Positions 1-5,658 of a DNA stretch of 8,615 nucleotides are shown here, piece by piece. The DNA comes from JBIOYL01 sp044870185 (GTDB taxonomy: Bacteria > Actinomycetota > CALGFH01): contig JBIOYL010000222.1 of assembly GCA_044870185.1 (NCBI GenBank), forward strand, positions 1 through 8,615, read 5' to 3'. The translations under genes were made by a program, and so were the position numbers. Positions within the stretch are counted from its first letter, which is position 1. Every line of letters starts with the position of its first letter. The notes below the pieces were generated by a model. The model did no database searches. It was not told the origin of the DNA and saw only the letters and a program-made list of their open reading frames with translations.

Positions 1-43
1 TGCCCCGACCTGTCGTCATCTCCACCACGACTGGCCTCTCGTC

Positions 44-271
44 TCAAGGTGCCTGAGACTGCCAACGAGCAAGAGCTGCTCGTTTGGCGATCTCCGACCG
101 CTTCTTGGGCGAGAGCTTTGCAGCACGTGCTGGTCCACCCTTGAGCCCTCCTCGCCGTCCCAACTCTACGGCCGCAGGGTTCTTCCCTGGCGTGGCTTGT
201 TCCTCGCTCATAGCCTCCGATACGGTCTCGACCGTAAGGGTGTCATGAGGTCTGTTTGAGCGGTTCGGCAT
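44..271 (-). CDS. Small basic GRRGGLKGG-motif protein, function unknown
   Basis: Encodes 75 aa. The N-terminal part is polar (residues 1-30). The core, residues 31-70, reads NPAAVELGRRGGLKGG followed by an Ala/Lys/Arg-rich helix-like stretch ending in ALARW. This core resembles short bacterial proteins with a Gly-Arg-Gly-Gly-Leu-Lys-Gly-Gly turn and a basic helix, usually annotated hypothetical and loosely like the KGG stress-repeat family. A nucleic-acid-binding role is only an inference from charge. The start at 271 is chosen because AAGGAGG lies just upstream (about 276-283). The upstream in-frame ATG at 307 has no such site. An internal ATG at 211 would also leave the whole core, but its GGAGG lies only 2 nt away. 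The gene looks less GC-rich than imuB. It lies downstream of the WXG100 gene on the same strand, with a hairpin between them, so it is probably a separate unit. Confidence 0.75.
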   Translation of the reverse strand: MPNRSNRPHDTLTVETVSEAMSEEQATPGKNPAAVELGRRGGLKGGPARAAKLSPKKRSEIAKRAALARWQSQAP

Positions 272-320
272 GTCCCCTCCTTCTGCAGACCCGGCCGACG
301 CAACCATGCTTCACCGCTCA

Positions 321-326
321 AGCATA
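321..326 (-). promoter_or_regulatory. Possible -10 box for the small basic protein gene
   Basis: On the minus strand the hexamer TATGCT lies 49 nt upstream of the ATG at 271. It fits the actinobacterial TANNNT pattern. The hexamer 17 bp further upstream (TGGAAC) is a weak -35. This is pattern matching only. Confidence 0.3.
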
Positions 327-369
327 GTCCTGTAGGCGCTACGGTTCCATGGGCGGGCCCGAGGTCCGC

Positions 370-394
370 ATCGGCTGGGTAAACCTCAGCCGAT
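370..394. terminator. Perfect 8-bp inverted repeat, possible terminator
   Basis: ATCGGCTG (370-377) pairs with CAGCCGAT (387-394) around a 9-nt loop in which GG/CC can add two more pairs. It lies about 120 nt downstream of the WXG100 stop and about 100 nt upstream of the small basic protein gene. That position suits a transcription end for the WXG100 gene. No T run follows on either strand, so a canonical intrinsic terminator is not shown; a regulatory palindrome is the alternative. Confidence 0.35.
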
Positions 395-515
395 CTTGGG
401 GCAACCGCCCGGCCTCGGCTTCACCCTCGCCGGCATGCTGATCGCCCTCGGCCCGGCGTGCGGCGGATGGCAGGGCTGGCCTGGCCGGTCCGCCGCCCAC
501 GGGGCAGCGCTCGCG

Positions 516-815
516 TCATACGCGGCCGAAGCTCGACGCGATGCCCTGCTCGGCCGTCTCGTAGTTCGTGCCAGCCTGGGCGGTGAGCCGCGCGATGCCG
601 GTCAACGCCTGCTGCAGGCCGGCGGCGCTGCGCTGCCACTCCGCCCAGAGCTCGAGGAAGCGGGCCTGGGCGACGCCGGCCCAGTCCGAGCCGAGCGGCT
701 CGACCTGGCTTGCGAGCTGGCGGAGGGTTCCCTCGATGCTGGTGGCGCCGGCGTCGAGCTGATGCGACACCTGGTGGAGCTGCTCCGGGGTGACCCGGAT
801 TCCTGTTGCGGCCAT
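516..815 (-). CDS. WXG100 (ESAT-6-like) family protein, orphan
   Basis: Encodes 99 aa, the typical size of WXG100 proteins, which form helical hairpins and are usually exported by type VII (ESX) secretion as dimers. The W-A-G turn is at residues 45-47 (SDWAGVA), between two long amphipathic helices (about 8-42 and 48-80). The C-terminus has Y85-ETA-E89, which fits the YxxxD/E type VII export signal. The start at 815 is chosen because AGGAGG lies at 820-825, 4 nt upstream; an in-frame ATG further up has no such support and would add a non-family N-terminus. No ESX ATPase, EccD, second WXG100 partner or PE/PPE gene is in the window, so it is an orphan here. It lies 102 nt downstream of imuB on the same strand and has a plausible promoter of its own. 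Family assignment is firm; secretion and function are inferred. Confidence 0.88.
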   Translation of the reverse strand: MAATGIRVTPEQLHQVSHQLDAGATSIEGTLRQLASQVEPLGSDWAGVAQARFLELWAEWQRSAAGLQQALTGIARLTAQAGTNYETAEQGIASSFGRV

Positions 816-850
816 GGAGCCTCCTGTCGTTCGGCGGGCTACGCAAGCGA

Positions 851-879
851 TGTCTACCGACACCGGGCAGCGGCGCCAA
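851..879 (-). promoter_or_regulatory. Candidate promoter of the WXG100 gene
   Basis: On the minus strand, TTGGCG (879-874) and TAGACA (856-851) are separated by 17 bp. The -10 lies 35 nt before the ATG at 815, leaving room for the AGGAGG ribosome site. It falls in the gap after the imuB stop at 918, so the WXG100 gene could be transcribed independently of the SOS unit. Not tested beyond pattern and spacing. Confidence 0.4.
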
Positions 880-917
880 GAGGCGGCGCGGCGAATGTGG
901 ACAACGAACGGCAAGGC

Positions 918-2517
918 TCAGTCGTAGGTTGCCTCCACCCACCAGGAGCCCTCGAGGCCCAGCAGGTAGGCGGCGCCGTCGGCGGTGACGACCTGGAACC
1001 GGACCCGGCGGCGGGCGGTCAGCGGATCCCACCAGCGCTCGTCGAGTAGCCACGGCCCGGCCCACGCGGTGATGGCCACCCAGTCCGGCGCTCCCTGGAT
1101 GCACAGGCGGGCGGGGTGCCGGTCAGCAGTCCCCGGCCGGTCACGCCCACCCCGACCCCCGCGGTGTCCTGCACCTCGGCCGGGAGCGGCGGCGCGTGGA
1201 CGGTGGCCGGCGCGGGCGGCGGCACCGCGCCGGGCCAGGGCGGCGGCCCCTCCCGCGCCCGGCTCCCCTCACCTCCCGCCGAAGGCCGCCCCTCCCGCGC
1301 CCGCCTGCCCTCGTCTCCCATCGGGGGCCGCTCCTCCCGGGCCGGGCCGAGGGCCACCCGGTCGGCCGGGCTCCGCCCGCCACGAAGACGTGGGATGGTC
1401 ACCGCGTCGGTGCCGAGCAGGCCTTGCAGCCGGGCCAGCGCCCGCGCCGCCCGCTCGTCGGCCGCCTGCTCCTCCCCCCAGAACCCGAGCTGGCGGCCGG
1501 TGGCCGCGGTGACCTCGTCGGGTGCGAGCGCGAGGCGGGTGAGCTCGCCGGTCGGCCGCGCGGCCGCCCCGCCGGCCAGCCAGCCGTCGAGCTGCCAGCG
1601 CACGCGCTCGGCCATGGCCTGGGCGGCCAGCCCGTCGGGGTGGCGCCAGCGGCGCACCAGCCGCCCGCCGTGCTCGGTCTCGGCCTCGACACGCAGGCGG
1701 ACGCAGGCCAGGCCGAGATCCCGCAGGCGCCCGGCCAGCTCGTCGGCCAGCGCCTTGGCCACGAAGGCGGCGACGTCGACGCGGTCGGCGGGCGGCTCCA
1801 GCTCGGCCACCACCTTCAGGTCGGGCGGCGGGTGGCGGGGCGCGGGCGGGCGGGCGTCGAGGCCGCAGGCCAGCCGGTGCGCCCGGGCGCCCTCGGGGCC
1901 GAAGCGGGCGGCGACGGCGGCGTGGGGCAACGCGGCGAGGTCGCCCAGGGTGCGCAGGCCGAGGCGGACGAGCAGGTCGGCCAGCTCGGGACGCTCGAGC
2001 ACCGCGACGGGCAGCCCGGCCAGGAAGGCGACGGTGGCGCCGGGTGGGACCAGGAGCCCACGCTCGGCGGCCAGCCCGGCCGCGAACGCACCGTCGGCGA
2101 TCCCGGCGCGGCTCCGCCCCCGGGCGCCGAGCACCCCGTCCACCGCCTCGGCCACCCGGGCCACGAGCGCCTCCTCGCCGCCGTGGTAGCGGGCGGCACC
2201 CCGGCAAGGGAAGGCGCACCGGCCGGGCTGGAGGATCTCGACCCGGGGGACGAGCCGCTCGACCGCGGCCAGCACCGGCTCGAAGGCGCGCGCGTCCCGG
2301 TCCGGGTCGTGGGGAGGAGCTCGAGCCCGGGGCAGCGGCCCTGGGCCTCCCGGCGCCGCAGGCCGGGACGGACCCCGTCGGCGCGGGCCGCCGGCGAGCA
2401 GGCGACCACCCGGCCCGCGTGGAGCGCGGCGACCGGCATCTGCGCGGCTGCCCCGGCAGCCATGACCGGCCAGTCGGGGCAGTCGACCACCAGGGTCCGC
2501 GCCGGCGGAGCGCTCAT
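918..2517 (-). CDS. imuB: ImuB, inactive Y-family polymerase-like protein, two frameshifts
   Basis: ImuB is the catalytically dead Y-family polymerase homologue that links the damage-inducible DnaE2 polymerase to the sliding clamp in translesion synthesis. About 533 aa can be read if two single bases are restored. Segment 1 (2517 to about 2315, residues 1-69) has LVVDCPDWPV and GLRRREAQGRCP. Segment 2 runs to about 1117, with FEPVLAAVERLVPRVE, the little-finger region and a clamp-binding QLGFWG at 1475-1492 (about residue 343). Segment 3 (to 918) ends with DERWWDP, RVRFQVV and WWVEATYD, a typical ImuB C-terminus. Where active Y polymerases have S-x-D-E, this protein has QPGR, as expected for ImuB. 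Both breaks are CCCC runs (gggg on the plus strand, 2311-2314 and 1113-1116) where CCCCC would restore the frame, so sequence error is as likely as true decay. The ATG overlaps the imuA' stop and has no ribosome site, implying translational coupling. Confidence 0.88.
1242..1345 (-). repeat. 42-bp tandem repeat in the imuB linker
   Basis: Two near-identical 42-bp units (1242-1283 and 1284-1325) and a partial third (from 1326) each begin ggc[c/g]gc[c/t]cctccc on the plus strand. Because 42 is divisible by 3, they encode 14-residue imperfect repeats in ImuB (REGRPSAGGEG-like, with RAREG shared). They lie between the clamp-binding motif and the conserved C-terminus, in a low-complexity, probably disordered linker. 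Confidence 0.75.
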
Positions 2518-3137
2518 CCGGGCAGCCAGAGCACGGCCCGGCGCGCGCGGGCCGCCGCGCCGCGGCCGCCGGCGACCACCTCGACCCGGCGCCGCACGAG
2601 GTGCCCCGCACCCTGGCCGAGCCCCTCCCAGCGGGCGGCCACCACCGTCATGGCAAGGTCGGGTGGTGCCGGCCAGCCGCCGCCGACCGGCACCAGGACC
2701 GCGCCCCGCTCCCGGGCCCGGGCCGCCAGGCCACGGGCCTCGGCCGCCCGCGGCCGGCCCGGGCAGCCGGCCATGACCACGTCGACGGCGTCGAGCAGGG
2801 CGGCGATCGCCGCACCCCAGCGTTGGGCGCCGGGGGCGGGGACGAGGACCAGGCGCTCCAGCACGATGCCGGCCTCGGCTGCGGCGAGGACACCGAGGTC
2901 GGGCAGGGCGACCGCACCCACCCACGATCCGGCCGCCGAGGCGGCCGCCACCAGGGTGAGCGCGAGCGCGGTCGAGCCGGTGACCGCGATCGTGCTGCCC
3001 CGGCGGAGCCCCGGCGCGGGCAGCAGGGGCTCGAGCGCCGGCGGGACGGGCAGGAGCCGCTCGATGGCCAGCGTGAGCGGACGGGCAGACGGCCCCGGCT
3101 CGGGACCGGCTGCGGCGGCGGTGCGACCATCGGCCAT
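2514..3137 (-). CDS. imuA': ImuA' (RecA-like/SulA-like mutasome accessory protein)
   Basis: Encodes 207 aa, a usual size for the actinobacterial ImuA' protein, which partners ImuB and DnaE2 in damage-induced mutagenesis. Visible features are LERLLPV-like N-terminal helices, then PGLRRGSTIAVTGSTALAL at the position of the RecA P-loop but without a Walker A lysine. These are followed by a Rossmann-like core (GSWVGAVALPDLG, AAEAGIVLERLVLVP, DVVMAGCPG) and an Arg-rich C-terminus ending LWLPG, all matching the known pattern of the family. The start at 3137 is chosen because the protein becomes family-like there and the promoter -10 ends 6 nt before it, consistent with a leaderless mRNA; there is no ribosome site. 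The reading frame stays open further upstream, but that part belongs to methyltransferase debris. Its stop overlaps the imuB start as ATGA (2514-2517). Confidence 0.85.
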   Translation of the reverse strand: MADGRTAAAAGPEPGPSARPLTLAIERLLPVPPALEPLLPAPGLRRGSTIAVTGSTALALTLVAAASAAGSWVGAVALPDLGVLAAAEAGIVLERLVLVPAPGAQRWGAAIAALLDAVDVVMAGCPGRPRAAEARGLAARARERGAVLVPVGGGWPAPPDLAMTVVAARWEGLGQGAGHLVRRRVEVVAGGRGAAARARRAVLWLPG

Positions 3138-3143
3138 ACGGCA

Positions 3144-3172
3144 AGGATCGAACGTATGTTCACCGAAGTCAA
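3144..3172 (-). promoter_or_regulatory. Promoter of imuA'-imuB, probably leaderless
   Basis: On the minus strand, TTGACT (3172-3167) matches the -35 consensus at 5 of 6 bases. A 17-bp spacer follows, then GATCCT (3149-3144) as a weak -10. The AUG of imuA' begins 7 nt after the -10, so transcription would start at or next to the start codon, as is common in actinomycetes. The -35 overlaps the TGA of the methyltransferase remnant (3171-3169). Confidence 0.6.
3148..3163 (-). promoter_or_regulatory. LexA operator (SOS box) of imuA'-imuB
   Basis: The site reads TCGAAC-GTAT-GTTCAC on the plus strand and GTGAAC-ATAC-GTTCGA on the minus strand. The actinobacterial/Gram-positive LexA consensus is TCGAAC-N4-GTTCGA, so 10 of 12 defined bases match, including the GAAC/GTTC cores. 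It lies between the -35 and -10 elements, where bound LexA would block RNA polymerase. SOS control of imuA'-imuB-dnaE2 is established in mycobacteria; here it is inferred from the site. Confidence 0.85.
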
Positions 3173-3544
3173 CAGGACGTCCCGTTGCCTGGCTTGACGG
3201 CGAGGATGCCGGCGTGGCCGCGGCGGAACCGCGCGGCACTCCCGTAGCCGGCCAGCAGGCGCGCCCGGAAGCCGGCCGAGACCAGGCCGTCGAGCACGTC
3301 CTGGCGCCCCCCAGCACGTCGTAGCCCGCATCGGTGAGGACGCGCGCCGTGATGCCGCTGCCGGCGCCGAGGTCGACCACCAGCCCATCGCGGATGCGGG
3401 CGCGCCCGAGCAGGCGCAGCAACGTCCGAGCGCCGCCCGGGCCAGGTGCCCGAACGCGGCGTCGTGCACGTAGGCGAGGTCACGCCCGTAGAACAAGCCG
3501 GCCGCAGGCATCCCGGGGAGCTTGTGGCTCACCTCGCCGTTCAT
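3169..3544 (-). pseudogene. SAM-dependent methyltransferase remnant, middle deleted
   Basis: Three frames must be joined to read it. From the ATG at 3544: GLFYGRDLAYVHDAAFGHLAR. After a shift near 3431-3436: LLRLLGRARIRDGLVVDLGAGSG and ITARVLTDAGYDVLG, which contains the SAM-binding motif I (DLGAGSG). After a second break near 3301-3312: DVLDGLVSAGFRARLLAGYG and HAGILAVKP, then a TGA at 3169. The first two parts are the N-terminus and the last is the C-terminus of a class I methyltransferase of about 240 aa. Roughly 120 central residues (motifs II-III and the catalytic region) are missing, so activity is not expected. An 8-bp direct repeat, AGCACGTC (3293-3300 and 3313-3320), brackets the junction. 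It lies directly upstream of imuA', and its stop sits in the imuA' -35. Confidence 0.75.
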
Positions 3545-3593
3545 GCCGGCCACCGACCCCACAGGCCGACTGTCGGAACGCGACTGGCCCCCA

Positions 3594-3779
3594 TCACGCG
3601 GTGAGGCGGAGGCGGTGGGCCCCGGCCTCGGCCCGGTTGCCCACGCCCGCCTCACCCGCCACCACCATGGCGGCGGGCACGCCGGCCCCGGCGCGCTCGA
3701 GCGCTGACCCGGGCCGGGCGAACGCAGCGGCGCGACCGGCCAGGAAAGGGCTGGAGATCGGCTGGGCCACGTCGTCCAT
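3594..3779 (-). pseudogene. N-terminal stub of an AAA/LuxR (LAL-type) regulator
   Basis: The reading frame from the ATG at 3779 gives MDDVAQPISSPFLAGR, then ALERAGAGVPAAMVVAGEAGVG. This is the classic opening of large actinobacterial LAL/AfsR-like regulators: an SPF-VGR start, a helix, a beta strand, then the Walker A motif GEAGVGK[ST]. Here the P-loop lysine is replaced (GEAGVGN) and the sequence becomes unrelated and stops 14 codons later. The rest of the expected 800-1000 residues is absent; the methyltransferase remnant begins 50 nt downstream on the same strand. It is divergent from the regulator gene at 3884. The identification rests on about 45 residues. Confidence 0.55.
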
Positions 3780-3883
3780 CCTGCCAGAGGCCAGCGCCGG
3801 GGTTGGGCGACCGCCGATCCCGGAGCCGCCCAGAGCGGTCGGCGGTCGTCGCCGTTGCAATGGCGCGTTCCGCGCGAGAGCGT

Positions 3884-5533
3884 ATGACCATGACCGGCGG
3901 ACTGGAGCGGGGGCGGGAGGCCTTCGATGCGCAGGCGTGGGCGGAGGCGTATGCCCAGCTCTCCGCCGCGGACCACGCGTCGCCGCTTGGGCCCGAGGAT
4001 CTCGAGCGGCTGGCGGCCGCCGCGTACCTGACGGGCAAGGACGACGAGAGCGACGACCTCTGGGCGCGCGCGCATCGCGAGCGGCTGCGCCTGGGCGACA
4101 CCGCCCGCGCCGTCCGCTGCGGCTTCTGGCTGGCCTTCCTCCTGCTGCTCCGGGGCGAGGAGGCCCAGAGCGGCGGCTGGCTGGCCCGCTCCCGGCGCCT
4201 GCTCGACGACCAGCGGCTGGACTGCGTCGAGCAAGGGTACCTGCTGATCCCGGTCGCGCTCCGGGCCATGGCGACCGGCGACGCCGCCAGCGCGTACGCC
4301 ACCTGCGGCATGGCCGCCGAGATCGGCGACCGCTTCCGTGACCCGGACCTGCTGGCGCTGGCCCGGCTCGGCATGGGCCAGGCCCTGCTCCAGCTGCGCG
4401 AGCGCGCGGCGGGCGGGCGGCTGCTCGACGAGGCCATGGTGGCGGTCACGGCCGGTGAGGTGTCGGCGATCGCCGCCGGGATCGTCTACTGCGCGGTGAT
4501 CCTGACCTGCCAGAAGATCTTCGACCTCCGGAGGGCGGCGGAGTGGACGGCGGCGCTGAGCGACTGGTGCGCCTCGCAGCCGGACCTGGTGCCGTTCCGC
4601 GGGCAGTGCCTGGTGCACCGCTCCGAGATCATGCAGCTGCACGGGTCGTGGCCGGGCGCGGTGGAAGAGGCGGAGCGGGCGTGTGAGCTCCTCTACGAAC
4701 ACCCGGGGCCGACCATTGGCATGGCGTTCTACCAGCGGGCGGAGCTGCATCGGCTGCACGGCGAGTTCGAGCAGGCGGAGCAGGCGTACCGGGAAGCCAG
4801 CCGGCGGGGATACGAGCCGCAGCCGGGCCTGTCGCAGCTGCGGCTCGCGCAGGGCCGGCTCGATGCCGCCGAGGCGGCGATCCGCCGCGTCCTCAACGAG
4901 GCCAAGGACGTGCAGGGCCCAGGAGGCGGGACGTTGCGTTCCAAGCTGCTCGGCCCGTGCGTCGAGATCATGCTTGCCGCGGGCGATCTCGGGGCCGCAC
5001 GTGCCGCCGCCGAGGAGCTGTCCAGGGCGGCCGTCGAGCGTGACGCGCCGTTGCTGCACGCCACCTCCGCCCAGGCCATGGGCGCCGTGCTGCTCGCCGA
5101 GGGAGACGCCGGCGCCGGCCTCGACGTCCTGCGTCAGGCGTGCGCCACCTGGCAGGACCTCCAGGCGCCGTACGAGACCGCGCGCGCCCGCGTCCTCATC
5201 GGACTGGCGTGCCAGCGGCTCGGGGACCACGACACCGGGAGGATGCACCTCGACGGGGCGCGCGCGGTCTTCCAGCAGCTCGGGGCCGCGCCAGACCTCG
5301 CCCGGGTGGAGAACCTCTCCCGCAAGGCACCTGCCAGGGCCCATGGGCTGACCGGGCGCGAGCTGGAGGTCCTCGCGCTGGTTGCGGCCGGCAAGACGAA
5401 CCAGCAGATCGCGGCCGCGCTGGTCATCAGCGATCACACCGTCCGTCGGCACCTGCAGAACATCTTCAGCAAGGTCGGGGTGTCCTCCCGCGCCGCCGCA
5501 ACGGCGTTCGTGCTGCAACACGACCTGCTCTGA
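3884..5533 (+). CDS. LuxR-type transcriptional regulator with helical (TPR-like) sensor region
   Basis: Encodes 549 aa. Residues 1-480 are a run of paired amphipathic helices resembling tetratricopeptide repeats. Examples are FDAQAWAEAYAQLSAAD, AVEEAERACELLYE, AEQAYREASRRG, AAEAAIRRVLNEAK and AARAAAEELSRAA. Residues 489-549 are a LuxR/NarL helix-turn-helix: LTGRELEVLALVAAGKTNQQIA, VISDHTVRRHLQNIFSKVGVSSRAAA. There is no N-terminal ATPase or receiver domain, so this is the compact actinobacterial type of about 550 aa, often found next to flavin oxidoreductases. The start at 3884 has a weak GAGAG 3 nt upstream; ATGs at 3803, 3860 and 3890 are alternatives. It is followed 125 bp later by the flavoprotein gene on the same strand, which it may control. 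Ligand and targets are unknown. The frame is intact throughout. Confidence 0.88.
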   Translation: MTMTGGLERGREAFDAQAWAEAYAQLSAADHASPLGPEDLERLAAAAYLTGKDDESDDLWARAHRERLRLGDTARAVRCGFWLAFLLLLRGEEAQSGGWLARSRRLLDDQRLDCVEQGYLLIPVALRAMATGDAASAYATCGMAAEIGDRFRDPDLLALARLGMGQALLQLRERAAGGRLLDEAMVAVTAGEVSAIAAGIVYCAVILTCQKIFDLRRAAEWTAALSDWCASQPDLVPFRGQCLVHRSEIMQLHGSWPGAVEEAERACELLYEHPGPTIGMAFYQRAELHRLHGEFEQAEQAYREASRRGYEPQPGLSQLRLAQGRLDAAEAAIRRVLNEAKDVQGPGGGTLRSKLLGPCVEIMLAAGDLGAARAAAEELSRAAVERDAPLLHATSAQAMGAVLLAEGDAGAGLDVLRQACATWQDLQAPYETARARVLIGLACQRLGDHDTGRMHLDGARAVFQQLGAAPDLARVENLSRKAPARAHGLTGRELEVLALVAAGKTNQQIAAALVISDHTVRRHLQNIFSKVGVSSRAAATAFVLQHDLL

Positions 5534-5621
5534 TCCCGCCTGGTACGAACGGACCACAGCGGCCGCGCCCGGCATGTTGGTACGTGCGGGCGATGAGCGC
5601 GATGGCCGGCCTCCGTAGCGT

Positions 5622-5634
5622 CACGACCGTCGTG
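5622..5634. promoter_or_regulatory. 13-bp palindrome upstream of the flavoprotein gene
   Basis: CACGAC-C-GTCGTG is a perfect 6+6 inverted repeat with a 1-bp centre. It lies 24 bp before the ATG at 5659, in the regulator-flavoprotein gap. A loosely repeated TGGTACG occurs at 5541-5547 and 5578-5584 in the same gap. The position suits an operator, but GC-rich DNA makes short palindromes common. Confidence 0.3.
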
Positions 5635-5658
5635 GTTGGAGCAGCCGGGAGGTCGGTG

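Noticed and set aside
396..515. Hydrophobic plus-strand stretch (GFTLAGMLIALGPAC) that could be a membrane-protein fragment
   Set aside because: Only one short hydrophobic segment, no good start or ribosome site, and the frame then runs antisense through the WXG100 gene.
1196..2776. Long plus-strand open frame of about 526 codons opposite imuB
   Set aside because: Low-complexity, Pro/Gly/Arg/Ala-rich translation with no family-like motifs; it is the expected shadow of a GC-rich gene on the other strand.
2648..5575. Very long minus-strand open frame opposite the LuxR-type regulator
   Set aside because: It runs antisense to a clearly conserved plus-strand gene and only picks up methyltransferase-like residues at its far end, which are annotated as the remnant.
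5140..5658. Extending the flavoprotein upstream to the in-frame ATG at 5140
   Set aside because: That extension overlaps the helix-turn-helix end of the regulator in another frame and has no flavoprotein similarity; the ribosome site supports 5659.
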